DNA of 52,310 nucleotides, taken from Gemmatimonadota bacterium (GTDB lineage: Bacteria; Gemmatimonadota; Gemmatimonadetes; Gemmatimonadales; Gemmatimonadaceae). Shown here piece after piece: positions 1-9,006 of the stretch. Position numbers and translations under genes: made by a program. The notes under the pieces were generated by a model. It searched no databases. It was not told the origin of the DNA and saw only the letters and a list, made by a program, of their open reading frames with translations. How positions within the stretch are numbered: position 1 is the first letter of the stretch; each line of letters starts with the position of its first letter. The stretch spans positions 1 to 52,310 of the forward strand of contig JAQBPV010000189.1 of the NCBI GenBank assembly GCA_028287345.1, read 5' to 3'.

Positions 1-1202
1 AGCTCCTTGAGCGTGATGCCGGAATCCTTCTCCATCGCCTTGAGCACGTCCATCACCTGCAGCGCGATACCCTCGAGCGCCGCGCGGGCGATGTGTGCGC
101 GCGTCGTACCGCGCGTCATGCCGACGATCGTGCCACGTGCATACTGGTCCCAGTGCGGCGCGCCCAGTCCGGCGAATGCGGGCACGAGATACACCCCGCC
201 GGTGTCGGGCACGCTTGCCGCCAACGCCTCGATCTCCGGCGACGTGCGGAAGAACTCGAGTCCGTCACGCAGCCACTGGACCACCGCGCCAGCGATGAAG
301 ATGCTCCCCTCCAGCGCATACTCCGTCCGATCCCCGATGCGCCACGCGACCGTCGTCAGAAGGTTGTTCTTCGACGCCACCGGCTTCGTGCCGGTGTTCA
401 TCAGCATGAAGCATCCGGTGCCGTACGTGTTCTTCACCATGCCCGGCTTCGTGCACACCTGGCCGAAGAGCGCCGCCTGCTGATCGCCCGCGATGCCGGC
501 GATGGGAATGGACCCGCCGAACAACGTGGTATTGCCGTACACCTCGCTCGACGATCGCACCTCGGGCAGCATCGAACGCGGCACGCCGAAGATCTTCAGC
601 AGCTCATCGTCCCATTCGCCTTTCACGATGTTGTACATCATCGTGCGCGACGCATTGCTCACGTCCGTCACGTGCACCGCACCGCCGGTGAGATTCCACA
701 CCAGCCACGAATCCACCGTGCCGAAGGCGAGCTGGCCCGCCTTGGCCCTGGCGCGCGCACCCTTCACGTTCTGAAGGATCCACTGGACCTTCGTCGCCGA
801 GAAGTACGCGTCGATCACGAGGCCGGTCTTGCGACGGATCACGCGATCCAGCTTCTGCGCGCGAAGCTTGTCGCAGATGCCGGCGGTGCGGCGATCCTGC
901 CAGACGATTGCATTACAGATCGGAGCGCCAGTCGACCTGTCCCACACGACCGTCGTCTCACGCTGATTGGTGATGCCGATCGCATCGATGTTCGACGCGG
1001 CGACATTCGCCTTCGTCAGCGCCTCGGCCGCCACACCCGCTTGCGTGGACCAGATGTCGCGCGGGTCGTGCTCCACCCAGCCGGGCTTGGGGAAGATCTG
1101 CGGAAACTCCTTCTGCGCCACGGAGATGATTGAACCCGCGTGATCGAACACGATTGCGCGCGAGCTCGTCGTGCCCTGATCGAGAGCGAGAATGTGAGTC
1201 AT
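1..1202 (-). CDS. glpK: Glycerol kinase, 3' end outside window
   Basis: Glycerol kinase phosphorylates cytoplasmic glycerol to glycerol 3-phosphate with ATP. The reading frame from the ATG at 1202 begins [20 protein letters not shown], the FGGY-kinase phosphate-1 motif, followed by [15 protein letters not shown], and further on [14 protein letters not shown]. About 400 of the usual ~500 residues are present; the C-terminus lies left of base 1, so the gene is cut by the window edge, not broken. The start overlaps the stop of the upstream channel gene in an ATGA, so the two are translationally coupled as a glycerol uptake operon. The family call is very secure. Confidence 0.96.
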   Translation of the reverse strand, partial: MTHILALDQGTTSSRAIVFDHAGSIISVAQKEFPQIFPKPGWVEHDPRDIWSTQAGVAAEALTKANVAASNIDAIGITNQRETTVVWDRSTGAPICNAIVWQDRRTAGICDKLRAQKLDRVIRRKTGLVIDAYFSATKVQWILQNVKGARARAKAGQLAFGTVDSWLVWNLTGGAVHVTDVSNASRTMMYNIVKGEWDDELLKIFGVPRSMLPEVRSSSEVYGNTTLFGGSIPIAGIAGDQQAALFGQVCTKPGMVKNTYGTGCFMLMNTGTKPVASKNNLLTTVAWRIGDRTEYALEGSIFIAGAVVQWLRDGLEFFRTSPEIEALAASVPDTGGVYLVPAFAGLGAPHWDQYARGTIVGMTRGTTRAHIARAALEGIALQVMDVLKAMEKDSGITLKE

Positions 1203-1930
1203 GCCTTCCACACGAGGTTGTAGAACAGCGCGGCAATCACTCCGCCGACAGTCGGGCCGACGATGGGAATCCACGCGTAGCCCCAGTCGGAGCTTCCCTT
1301 CCCTTCGATAGGCAGCACCGAGTGCGCGATACGTGGGCCGAGGTCGCGCGCCGGGTTGATCGCATACCCTGTCGGTCCGCCGAGTGACAAGCCGATTGCC
1401 CAGACGATCACGCCCACGAGCAGCGGACCGAATCCCTTCGCGAGATCGGAGCCCGGCACGAAGTTGCCTGGCGACAGCACGGCGAGCAGCGCGAGCACCA
1501 GCGCGAATCCGCCGATGATTTCGGCGACAAGATTGGCGCCGGGCGAACGAATCGCCGGCGTCGTCGAGAAGACGCCGAGCTTGCTCTCCGGATCGGGCGT
1601 CGCCTTCCAATGCGGCAGATATGCGAGCCACACGATCACTGCGCCGATGAAGCCGCCGACGATCTGCGCCGCGATGTAGCCCGGCACCTTCGACCACTCG
1701 AACGCGCCCGTCGACGCCAGGGCGATGGTGACAGCGGGATTCAGGTGCGCGCCGCTGATCGCATTCACGCAGTAAACGGCGATCGTCACCGCGAATGCCC
1801 ACCCCGCGGTGATCACGATCCAGCCGGAGTTGTTCCCCTTCGTGCGACTGAGGACGACGTTCGCGACCACACCGTCGCCAAGGACGATCAGGATCGCGGT
1901 GCCGAACAGCTCGGCCAGGATAGGTGACAT
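1199..1930 (-). CDS. glpF: Glycerol uptake facilitator (MIP/aquaglyceroporin)
   Basis: An inner-membrane channel for glycerol diffusion, 243 residues with the six-helix MIP fold. Both signature NPA boxes are visible: [10 protein letters not shown] in the first half and [11 protein letters not shown] in the second. The Asp after the second NPAR favours a glycerol facilitator over a strict water channel. I chose the ATG at 1930 ([12 protein letters not shown]) because it begins at the conserved first helix; the frame stays open upstream to 2008 but that extension is low-complexity and unlike the family. There is no good Shine-Dalgarno before 1930. It overlaps glpK by 4 bases, which fits import directly followed by phosphorylation. 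Confidence 0.93.
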   Translation of the reverse strand: MSPILAELFGTAILIVLGDGVVANVVLSRTKGNNSGWIVITAGWAFAVTIAVYCVNAISGAHLNPAVTIALASTGAFEWSKVPGYIAAQIVGGFIGAVIVWLAYLPHWKATPDPESKLGVFSTTPAIRSPGANLVAEIIGGFALVLALLAVLSPGNFVPGSDLAKGFGPLLVGVIVWAIGLSLGGPTGYAINPARDLGPRIAHSVLPIEGKGSSDWGYAWIPIVGPTVGGVIAALFYNLVWKA

Positions 1931-2011
1931 GGAGTTTGGGGCGGCGCGTGAGTCAGCAGGATTTTGTAGCGGCACGCAAGTATGTCCGCCGGGGCGCCGG
2001 CCGGCCACTGC

Positions 2012-2431
2012 TCAGGGCTGCTCTGCCAATGGATGCCCGATCTCCCAATGATGTCCGAACGGATCCACCACTCGGCCCAACCGCCATCCGTAGTCCTCCT
2101 TCACCGGCACGACCACCATCGCACCCGAGGCCATGGCTCGCGCGAACATCGCGTCCGGATCAGCCACGGTGAGGATCATCCGCACCGTGCCTCCGCTGAG
2201 CGTCTCCGGGCTGAAGTTGCCATGCTCCGGCGACTCGTCGCTCACCCAGAACTGGGCGCCGTCTACGGAAAGCCGCGCGACGACGGCGCCGTCAGGCGAC
2301 TCGATCCTGAAGACTTCCGTCGCCCCGAACGCCGACTTGTAGAACTCGAGCGCCCTCGCGCCGCGACGAACCGACAGCATTGGTGCGATCGACGTGGGGA
2401 CCTGCGTTGCGGAACCCGCATCAGAGCTCAT
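2012..2431 (-). CDS. VOC-fold protein (glyoxalase/PhnB-like)
   Basis: A 139-residue vicinal-oxygen-chelate protein, similar to the PhnB/YdcE-type proteins often labelled glyoxalase or bleomycin resistance. Visible signs are the early PMLSVRRGARALEFYKSAFGA segment typical of this fold and the late DPFGHHWEIGHP motif. The ATG at 2431 (MSSDAG) is preferred to the longer frame because GGAGATCCC stands just before it. The substrate cannot be read from sequence; members bind metals, antibiotics or small dicarbonyls. It is followed at 81 bases by glpF on the same strand, but no functional link to glycerol use is evident. Confidence 0.85.
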   Translation of the reverse strand: MSSDAGSATQVPTSIAPMLSVRRGARALEFYKSAFGATEVFRIESPDGAVVARLSVDGAQFWVSDESPEHGNFSPETLSGGTVRMILTVADPDAMFARAMASGAMVVVPVKEDYGWRLGRVVDPFGHHWEIGHPLAEQP

Positions 2432-2604
2432 GGGATCTCCAGTTGCGCACAATTCGGACACAAAGAAAAGAAGAGGAAGATTCTTTCGACGAAAGGCTGA
2501 CTTGGGTGCTCAGTTGCCAGACTGAGGCAGTATCCGCGAAAATCGAGCAGTTTTCCATGTCAATCCGCGTGAGCTGTTCCCACCAAACGCAGTTGCAGTT
2601 CCGA

Positions 2605-4389
2605 TCAACGCTTTGCCCGTGACGCCAGTGCGGACATCAGATAGGTCATGTTCGCCGTTCCATCCATGATCGGCTCGTTCGTCGAGTAGTCGCCAAGATC
2701 ATCGTGGTACACCATGCGTCCGCCGTTGAACCGCGCATACTCGTCTGGTTTGTGCAGCGAGATCCCGCGCAGGTTTTGATAGATCGACCGATACACCGGT
2801 CCGTCGAGTAAACCGCCAAGCAGCTTGTCCACTCCAAGCCGGTCCGACACCGCCGAGTGTGGATCCGTCGCCGTCACGCCGTCGTGCGGGTAGCCGATCA
2901 CCATCGACACGCCCCACGGGTTCGTACCGAACAGCCAGTCGATCGCCGCCTGTTCGTAGGCACGATATCGCGTGTCTCCCGTCATGCGCCGATACAACAT
3001 CGCCTGCGTGGCGAACGACGCCATCAGGTTGTTCGAACACCAGATGAACGGCACGCCGATCTTGAAGCCATTCTCCGCGCGACTCACCACGCCGTCGAGG
3101 CCGCGACGATAAAACTCCGACATCTGTGCGCGCTTCGCCCTGTCGTCCCTACGAGAGGCCAACCGCCAGATCTCGTAGTGGCCGTTGTTGTGCCACGGAA
3201 ACCACTGATAGTGATTCGCCGTGTCGGCGCCCATCCACGGCGTCTTCGGCTCCTCGCGCGCATAGTCGATCGCCTGCGCGAGCAGCGTACGATCATTCGT
3301 GAGCGCGCTCAGTTGCGCGGCGCCGAGCTCCATGTCGTCGGTCCAGTTGTCCTCTTCATAGAAGTACGGCGACCGGCCCGGCGCCGTCTGGCACACACCC
3401 GGATTCGCGCGTCCGATGTCATAGGCCATTTTCGCCTTGCGTCGGAGCGTCGACGCAAAGGCCGGATCACGCGACTCGAACATCCGTGCACCGATCGCGA
3501 ACGCCGACGCATACTTCCCCGCTGTCGATGCAAACCCTGTCGAGCGATTCTTGCCGGCAAAGAGTCCCTGCGGCTTCCCTGTGCACGGATAGACGGGGCG
3601 TTCCTTGCCGCGGCCCCACCCGTAATCCGATGAATCGTTCACCGGCAGGTCGAAGAACGTGTGATCGCGATCGTCGGCAAGCTGGTTGAACATCAGCGAC
3701 GAGTCGGGGAACATGCGCGACAGCCATTCGAGTCCATGACGTGCCTCGTCGAGCACATCGGCCACTCCATTCTTCCCCGCGACACCCTTCGCGTCGAATG
3801 CGTCGGCGAACGCCCACGGATGATCGCGATATGCCATCATCATCACGTACGTCGCATACGCCGACGTCGTCACGTACTGCAGATAGTCGGACGCATCCGC
3901 CCATCCGCCGGAGACGTTCACGACCTCACCAGCGCGCGGCGAGTCGACGATGATGCCGTCATGCGTGTGTACGGAATCCTTGAATAGCGGATTCCACCCC
4001 GAGCGCTGCTGCCGCATGTAGTACAGCAGCGTATCCGCCGCGCCATCGAACACCGTCGGCCCGATGCGGATCATCGGCGAGCTGTCGCTGCCGGCGACGA
4101 TGCGGTAGCGACCCGCCTTCCTCAGCGACGTGAAGTCGAGCCGATGGACGCTCATGCATGGCCCGAATGCACCGCCCACTTCGGTGCGGCGCGGCCCGAA
4201 CACGATGCGTCCACGTTCGTCCTTCACGACGAACGAGTCGACGCGCGCACTCGCGAGCGAACACGCGATGGCCACCTTCGGCGCTTCAGGGAGATAGCCG
4301 ACCTGGTTGACGCGAATGAACGTCGTCGAGTCGGTCGAGGCGATGGCGAGCGAGAGAGCCGAAAGAAGGATCACGTACGCGGGAGCCAC
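2605..4389 (-). CDS. Secreted glycoside hydrolase family 9 (endoglucanase-like)
   Basis: About 594 residues. A hydrophobic leader (VAPAYVILLSALSLAIAS) predicts export. Next comes an N-terminal Ig-like cellulase domain (FIRVNQVGYLPEAPKVA), then a GH9 (alpha/alpha)6 barrel: GGWADASDY holds the usual catalytic-base region, and DYSTNEPIMDGTA near the C-terminus holds the expected catalytic Glu. GH9 enzymes cleave beta-1,4-glucans and related polymers by inversion. The exact start is uncertain: GTG at 4389 keeps a good signal peptide, while GTG at 4374 overlaps the kinase stop. Neither has a clear ribosome site, so coupling to the upstream histidine kinase (18-base overlap) is likely. Precise substrate is not determinable here. 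Confidence 0.87.
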   Translation of the reverse strand: MAPAYVILLSALSLAIASTDSTTFIRVNQVGYLPEAPKVAIACSLASARVDSFVVKDERGRIVFGPRRTEVGGAFGPCMSVHRLDFTSLRKAGRYRIVAGSDSSPMIRIGPTVFDGAADTLLYYMRQQRSGWNPLFKDSVHTHDGIIVDSPRAGEVVNVSGGWADASDYLQYVTTSAYATYVMMMAYRDHPWAFADAFDAKGVAGKNGVADVLDEARHGLEWLSRMFPDSSLMFNQLADDRDHTFFDLPVNDSSDYGWGRGKERPVYPCTGKPQGLFAGKNRSTGFASTAGKYASAFAIGARMFESRDPAFASTLRRKAKMAYDIGRANPGVCQTAPGRSPYFYEEDNWTDDMELGAAQLSALTNDRTLLAQAIDYAREEPKTPWMGADTANHYQWFPWHNNGHYEIWRLASRRDDRAKRAQMSEFYRRGLDGVVSRAENGFKIGVPFIWCSNNLMASFATQAMLYRRMTGDTRYRAYEQAAIDWLFGTNPWGVSMVIGYPHDGVTATDPHSAVSDRLGVDKLLGGLLDGPVYRSIYQNLRGISLHKPDEYARFNGGRMVYHDDLGDYSTNEPIMDGTANMTYLMSALASRAKR

Positions 4390-5768
4390 AGAGTGAACGC
4401 CGAGCCGGCGCCACTCACGCGTTCGAGCGTCAGGTCGCCACCAAGCAGGCGAGCCAGACGACGACTGATCGCGAGTCCGATGCCGGTGCCGTTCGCGATC
4501 GTATGCGCATCCGGCAGGCGATAAAACTCGACGAAGATATCCTCGCGATGCTCCTCGGGTATCCCTCGGCCCGTGTCTCGCACTTCGATCGCGTACCACT
4601 CGCCCGGCCGCGCCCGCGGCTTCGGCGCGAGGCTCACGTGCACGCTGCCACCCGCCGGTGTGTACTTGATCGCATTCGACAGCAAGTTGCCGAGGATCTG
4701 CCGCACACGCTTCGGGTCCGTCTGCACGCTCACATGATCCTCCGTGCCCTCGATCGACATCTCGAGCTTGGCCGATTGCGCCGCCGCCTGATAGTCCGCC
4801 ACCACTTCGGGCAGCAAGTTGCCGACGTCGGTCGCCGTCCGCGTGATGTGCAGTTGTCCCTCATCCGCGCGCGAGAGCTCGCCGAGATCGCTGATCGTAT
4901 CCAACGCGGAGAGCACCAACCGGCGAATGCGCACGATGCGATCGCGCTGCTCGGCGGTGAGGGGACCGACCACCCCCTCCTCGAGCAACTGGGCATAGCC
5001 GCTCGCCGCGCCGAGTGGATTCTTGAGGTCGTGTGTCACGCCGCGCATGAGGCCCGTCTTCGCCTCCGTCGCACGCGCGAGCGCGAGACGTCCGTGCTCC
5101 GCGTCCTTCGCGAAGAAGTACATCCGCCGGCCGGCGCGGAAGATGAGGATCGCCGAAACGATCATCAGCGGCACGAGTGCGAGCGGCAACATCACATCGT
5201 TGTTCGCCAGCGCTTCGATGCGATCGCGCTGCGTGGCCGCACGCGCGTCGAGCAGCGAGTCGAGACGCTCCGTCGCAGCCAACACCTCTGTCGCGGTCTC
5301 TTCGCGCTCCGCGGCGCTGCGATCGGTGCTGTCCGCCGCGCCATCCGGCTGGAGCCAGCGTCGCGAGACTTGCTCGTTCCATCGCGCCGCACTCGTCCGC
5401 AACGCCGTGAACCGCGACACCGCCTCGGCGCCCATCTCACGGATGAGCGGCTCCATCTCCTCCTCGGCGTGCAGCTGATCTTTCAGTCCCTGCGCGTATC
5501 GCTCGACGCCGTGGCCGGATGCGCCGTGCGCAGTCTCGACGATGCCGTACAGCTCCGTGTTGAGGGCCGCCTGGATCTCACTGAGCAACACTCTCGCGGG
5601 CTCGGTGACGTCAACCAGCTCTTGGCGAACGACGCGCACGCGCTGGTTGACGACCACCGGCAACATCGCCAGCAGAAGGAGCGACAACACGACGAACGCG
5701 AGCGGTACCCACCATGTTCGCTCGAGCGCGCGCGTCGTGGGCGGCGCGGTCCGTCGCTCTTCGATCAC
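4371..5768 (-). CDS. Membrane sensor histidine kinase, orphan
   Basis: A 465-residue sensor kinase. It has TM1 at about 19-40, a helical extracytoplasmic domain at about 41-190 rich in charged heptads (four-helix-bundle or CHASE3-like), TM2 at about 192-212, then HisKA with the H-box THDLKNPLG (His246), an N-box NLLSNAIKYTP, a G1 box DTGRGIP and a G2 box GTGIGLAIS. All catalytic boxes look intact. I chose the GTG at 5768 because it begins 10 bases after the upstream stop and follows GGGATT. No response regulator lies beside it. The upstream gene is a Spy/CpxP-like periplasmic protein and the downstream one a GH9 hydrolase, so envelope or polysaccharide sensing is plausible. Confidence 0.9.
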   Translation of the reverse strand: MIEERRTAPPTTRALERTWWVPLAFVVLSLLLLAMLPVVVNQRVRVVRQELVDVTEPARVLLSEIQAALNTELYGIVETAHGASGHGVERYAQGLKDQLHAEEEMEPLIREMGAEAVSRFTALRTSAARWNEQVSRRWLQPDGAADSTDRSAAEREETATEVLAATERLDSLLDARAATQRDRIEALANNDVMLPLALVPLMIVSAILIFRAGRRMYFFAKDAEHGRLALARATEAKTGLMRGVTHDLKNPLGAASGYAQLLEEGVVGPLTAEQRDRIVRIRRLVLSALDTISDLGELSRADEGQLHITRTATDVGNLLPEVVADYQAAAQSAKLEMSIEGTEDHVSVQTDPKRVRQILGNLLSNAIKYTPAGGSVHVSLAPKPRARPGEWYAIEVRDTGRGIPEEHREDIFVEFYRLPDAHTIANGTGIGLAISRRLARLLGGDLTLERVSGAGSAFTLWLPRT

Positions 5769-5778
5769 CGGAGAATCC

Positions 5779-6357
5779 CTAGCGGCCTCGCGGCATGAAG
5801 CCCATGCGAGACGGCCCGAATGAGCGACCGCCCGGTAATCCACCACCGCCAGCACCACCACCACGGCGCGCCATCATCCCCCACGCCGTCGCCAGTTGAT
5901 CGGGACTGAGCACGGCGAGTGCGTCGCGCAGGTCGGCGTGCGCCTGATCACGCATGCGCGTCGCGAGTGCGCGCGCCGCCGCAGGAGGTCCCTGCCGGCG
6001 AATGCTGTCACGCTCAGCGCCCGGCGCTCCGAAGCGTGCCGGCCGGAGTGAGTCGAGACTCGTACGCATTGCCTGGCGGTGTTCAGCGCTGCGCCGCGCG
6101 ATGGCGGCGAGACGCGTGACCTGTTGATCGGTGAGCTTGAGCTCACCCGTCTGCGCGAGGAACCGGCTGGCGACATCCATCGATGGTGGTGCGCCCATCG
6201 GTGCGTCAGGTCGTGGCCCCATCGGCGTGCGACCAGGCGCGCCGTTGGGCGCGCCGCGCTGTGGCCGGCCCGCGCCCCGATCAGGCTGTTGCGCGTGTGC
6301 GATCGACGTGATCGCGAACGCGCCTGCGATGGCGAGTGTTGCCGCGAGACGTGACAT
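5779..6357 (-). CDS. Periplasmic Spy/CpxP-like (LTXXQ) protein
   Basis: A 192-residue exported protein. A signal peptide (LAATLAIAGAFAITSIAHAQ) is followed by a Pro/Gly/Arg-rich stretch and a helical region with LKLTDQQVTRLAAI, the LTXXQ motif that defines Spy/CpxP relatives, and a second variant LSPDQLATAW. The tail is glycine- and methionine-rich. Family members are small envelope chaperones or stress sensors, and CpxP inhibits the CpxA kinase. Here the gene ends 10 bases before a histidine kinase start, which suggests, but does not prove, the same arrangement. The ATG at 6357 was chosen over a longer frame because it starts the signal peptide. Confidence 0.8.
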   Translation of the reverse strand: MSRLAATLAIAGAFAITSIAHAQQPDRGAGRPQRGAPNGAPGRTPMGPRPDAPMGAPPSMDVASRFLAQTGELKLTDQQVTRLAAIARRSAEHRQAMRTSLDSLRPARFGAPGAERDSIRRQGPPAAARALATRMRDQAHADLRDALAVLSPDQLATAWGMMARRGGGAGGGGLPGGRSFGPSRMGFMPRGR

Positions 6358-6446
6358 GCGGATCCCAGTGAATGAGTGATGAAGTGCCTTCACTGAGAGA
6401 TACACGAAGTTCCGGCCGACAGTTGGAAAGCGGAGAACAGCGCCAC

Positions 6447-6475
6447 CGGCGCGCCCGATTTTGTCGGGCGCGCCG
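6447..6475 (-). terminator. Strong GC hairpin after the FecR gene
   Basis: A perfect 12-base inverted repeat (6447-6458 with 6464-6475) around a 5-base loop, starting 4 bases beyond the FecR stop codon. It lacks a clear U-tract on the minus strand, so it may stall or stabilise transcripts rather than terminate intrinsically. Its place at the end of the gene favours a terminator role. Confidence 0.6.
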
Positions 6476-6479
6476 ACAA

Positions 6480-7763
6480 TTAGTGTCGCCGTAGTTTCTT
6501 GTCCGCCGAATCGCTGAACGCCATGTTCTCGCCGTAGAAACCGAACAGGAGACCCGTGCTCTTCTCGAGGGCATGAATCGCCTGCATCGACGAATCCATC
6601 GAGGCAGTCAGCGTCACCGGCCGCTCGAGATATTCGACCTTCGGCACCACGATGTCGAAGCCGTACCACCGCTTGATGTGCGCGAGTGCAGTGCGGAGTG
6701 GCTTCTTGTTGATCGTGAGCGTACCCGCGTTCCACGACACCGCTTCGTCCTTCTCCTCCTGCGTCGCCGCTCGCAACGGAGCACTCGCCAGCACCGTCAC
6801 CGCGGAACCAGCGGGCACGAGTTGGATGTCTTCACCGCGCTTCACTTCCACCGAACCGTCCTTCACCACGACGGTGACGCCCGAATCGGCCGCGTATGCA
6901 CTCACCGTGAAGGATGTGCCCTTCGCGGTGAACGTCGCGTTCTTCGCGAAGACCTGAAACTCGTTCTTCAATCCTGGCGCGACTTCGAACGTCGCCGCAC
7001 CCGCGACCTTCACGCCGCGCAGCTCCGGACCGAATGCCTTCGGAATCGTGAGCTTCGACTCTGGAGCGATGTTCACTTTGGTGCCGTCGGTGAGGTTCAC
7101 GACACCACTACGTGCCGCTGGAGTCGTCACCTCGCGAGCATCGGGGTCGTTCACCGCTTTCGCGACAGCTCCCTTCGCTGCGACGACGTTCATCGTGAAG
7201 ATCCCTCCGATCACTGCAGCGATGACGGCGACTGCCGCGACGATGGCGATCCACGTTCCCTTTCCCGTCTGTCCAACGTGACCGATGTGATCCGCCGCTT
7301 CATGACGCGAGGCCGCTGCGACTGCCGCGAGAGTGCCCGGACTGTGCTCCTCGCCGTGCAGCGCGTGCTGGATGTGCTCCCACGATGTATCAGGATCGAC
7401 ATTCCCATTCGTGGCGTGCTTCGCGTCCGCGGTACCATGCGCCGCGAAGCGATGCGCCGCCGCTCGGCGACTCAGCGCACGCGCGGCGGCATGATGTACG
7501 TCGTCGACGAGAAACTGGTGGAGCTCCTCGGGTGTCTTGAGCTTTGCTCGAGAGTCCCAGGCTCGAACGAAGGCGCCTTCGACGACTTTCGTCGCGAGCG
7601 ACACCGCAGCGTCGCCGAGATCGGCGCGCGCTTCGGCGCTCAGTGCGGCGTAGTCGGCGAGGAACGCTCGCTTGAGAGCGTCCTCGTTTTCGAGCGCAGT
7701 GATGGTTGGCTGCGTGATCGCAGCCGGTGCGCTCTCGGAGCGCGGCGGAGTGGGCGTCGTCAT
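6480..7763 (-). CDS. FecR-type membrane regulator with N-terminal sigma-like domain
   Basis: 427 residues, starting at the ATG at 7763 after a strong GGGGGGATT ribosome site. Residues about 25-107 resemble region 2 of an ECF sigma factor (VEGAFVRAWDSRAKLKTP, then a VHHAAARALSRRAAAHRF helix) but no region 4 follows. A linker leads to one TM helix at about 170-190, an extracytoplasmic FecR domain at about 215-330 (TDGTKVNIAPESKL, TAKGTSFTVS), and a C-terminal STN/DUF4974-like part (LTINKKPLRTALAHI, GFDIVV). FecR proteins transmit outer-membrane signals to sigma factors. No separate sigma gene is adjacent, so the fused cytoplasmic domain may be the output or a decoy; that part is inference. Confidence 0.82.
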   Translation of the reverse strand: MTTPTPPRSESAPAAITQPTITALENEDALKRAFLADYAALSAEARADLGDAAVSLATKVVEGAFVRAWDSRAKLKTPEELHQFLVDDVHHAAARALSRRAAAHRFAAHGTADAKHATNGNVDPDTSWEHIQHALHGEEHSPGTLAAVAAASRHEAADHIGHVGQTGKGTWIAIVAAVAVIAAVIGGIFTMNVVAAKGAVAKAVNDPDAREVTTPAARSGVVNLTDGTKVNIAPESKLTIPKAFGPELRGVKVAGAATFEVAPGLKNEFQVFAKNATFTAKGTSFTVSAYAADSGVTVVVKDGSVEVKRGEDIQLVPAGSAVTVLASAPLRAATQEEKDEAVSWNAGTLTINKKPLRTALAHIKRWYGFDIVVPKVEYLERPVTLTASMDSSMQAIHALEKSTGLLFGFYGENMAFSDSADKKLRRH

Positions 7764-8226
7764 GCAATCCCCCCAGTCGTAATGTGGTTCGACTGTATCG
7801 CATCCCGAGCAGTTGCTGCTCGATCATACGTCACGCGGCTCGGGGCCGCTAGTCGCGCGCGGTGGGGTCCGGTCGAGCGAGGCGTCTCATCGGATCGTAT
7901 GGCTTCGTTGCCCCGGTCGGTCGCGCGCATTCCTTCCGACGGCCACTTCGCGCTCTTCTCACTACCGCCCGGTATTCCTCGTTGGCCGCGCTCAGAAGCC
8001 GTCTCCAGGAACGCGCACTCCCTCCCATCAACTCCAAACGCCGTTTGATCGCGCCGCCATTCTCGCGGGAAGGCATTCGCGCACGCTCCTTCGCGACGCC
8101 CTTTTGGTCGAGATGCTCGAGGGAGGATGTAGGCGCTCACGGAGAAGGGCATCGCGCGTAGCCCGACGCAGCGAGTGCCCGCTGACGACAATACACGGTT
8201 CTCAAACGAACGACACCAAACTCAGC
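7764..8226. other. Intergenic region upstream of the FecR gene, no gene seen
   Basis: 463 bases without a convincing gene: open frames on both strands are Arg/Ser/Pro-rich, lack family motifs and mostly read through the flanking genes. It should hold the FecR promoter, but I could not find a well-spaced -35/-10 pair. The one clear element is a perfect inverted repeat CGAGCAG-TTG-CTGCTCG at 7806-7822, 43 bases upstream of the FecR start, a possible operator. Confidence 0.6.
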
Positions 8227-8511
8227 TCAAGACGACATCGAGTCCTTCGGAAGGCTCACGCCGCCCGGCGGAGATGCACGCTTCCACGCGGCCACGGGCT
8301 CGGCCATTCGGCGCAGCAGGTCGAGCAGTTGATCGGACAGCTGCTCCCAGTCGTCGGGCACTTCCATCAGGCGTCGCCGCTCGGTGCCGTCCTCGTTCTG
8401 GAAAGCGAGCCACACACTCGGTGTCCCAGGGACCACCGGCGCCGCGCCGGTTTCTACGCGCCACGCCGTCCAGATCGTTCCGTCGGGTGCACGAAAAGTC
8501 TTGAGCGACAT
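8227..8511 (-). CDS. Small hypothetical protein, W-LxF-RR-PxxW family, copy 2
   Basis: 94 residues of no family that I can name. It is a clear paralogue of the protein encoded just upstream (8557-8853): both begin with an F-R-x5-7-x-W segment, then a WLAF / WLLF strand, a double or triple Arg, a P-x2-W (PDDW, PPGW), and a short amphipathic helix. The ATG at 8511 (MSLKTFRAPDG) aligns with the paralogue's start, although no ribosome site stands before it; a TTG at 8541 would add ten residues. No signal peptide or membrane segment. Probably a compact cytoplasmic beta-beta-alpha-like domain; function unknown. Confidence 0.65.
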   Translation of the reverse strand: MSLKTFRAPDGTIWTAWRVETGAAPVVPGTPSVWLAFQNEDGTERRRLMEVPDDWEQLSDQLLDLLRRMAEPVAAWKRASPPGGVSLPKDSMSS

Positions 8512-8556
8512 GCACACAACTGTGGCAGACACCGTGCCCAACGGGACAAAATGCCC

Positions 8557-8853
8557 TCAGTGCGGTGCCTGCATCTCAGCATTTTCTACTGCGCGGGAGA
8601 CGAGCCGCGTCGCCGGCTCCGCGTCGTCACACCAGCGCGTGAGCTGCCTGTCCGTCGCGACGAACCATCCCGGCGGCAGCGGCGCAAGTCGTCGTCGCTC
8701 TTCGCCGAGCCGAAAGAGCAGCCAGCCATTCGCCAGCTCGGGGCGCGGCAGCAGCCGCGTCCTGCGCTCGGTGAGCTCTTCTCGCACAGCACGAACCTCC
8801 CACTCGCGGTTCAGCTCGTCGCGAAAGATGCGAACGCTCATGTCGTCTGCCAT
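8557..8853 (-). CDS. Small hypothetical protein, W-LxF-RR-PxxW family, copy 1
   Basis: 98 residues beginning at the ATG at 8853, preceded at a good distance by GGGAGAG. The order of features is FRDELNREWEVRAV, then GWLLFRLGEERRRLAPLPPGW, then a helix with DRQLTRWCDDAEPATRL. It is the first gene of a two-gene minus-strand unit, with a paralogue 45 bases downstream. A shorter relative is encoded at 18328-18564. No known domain is recognised. The conserved Trp, Arg-Arg and Pro-x-x-Trp pattern suggests a folded domain that binds a ligand or another protein; this is inference only. Confidence 0.68.
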   Translation of the reverse strand: MADDMSVRIFRDELNREWEVRAVREELTERRTRLLPRPELANGWLLFRLGEERRRLAPLPPGWFVATDRQLTRWCDDAEPATRLVSRAVENAEMQAPH

Positions 8854-9006
8854 TGTCTCTCCCGTCTTGCATCCGCGCGTCGTCGCACGTGGGCCGGCCC
8901 ATGAGCCATACCCACATGCAAGGCCCGTGCGATTGTGATTCAGCGCACATCGAACTCGTGCCCGTGATCACCATTACAACGACGAGGTCGCTCGGCGCCT
9001 GCCCTC

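Noticed and set aside
93-1133. Long plus-strand frame opposite glpK
   Set aside because: Arg/His/Ala-rich with no motifs; the minus strand carries an unmistakable glycerol kinase, so this is an antisense shadow.
2558-2563. Consensus TTGACA on the minus strand upstream of the VOC gene
   Set aside because: No acceptable -10 at 16-18 bases; the nearest, GATACT, is about 23 bases away, and the site may fall in the tail of the GH9 transcript.
7813-8904. 363-codon plus-strand frame across the small-protein genes
   Set aside because: Arg/Ser/Pro-rich translation with no motif or ribosome site; it lies antisense to two frames supported by ribosome sites and mutual similarity.
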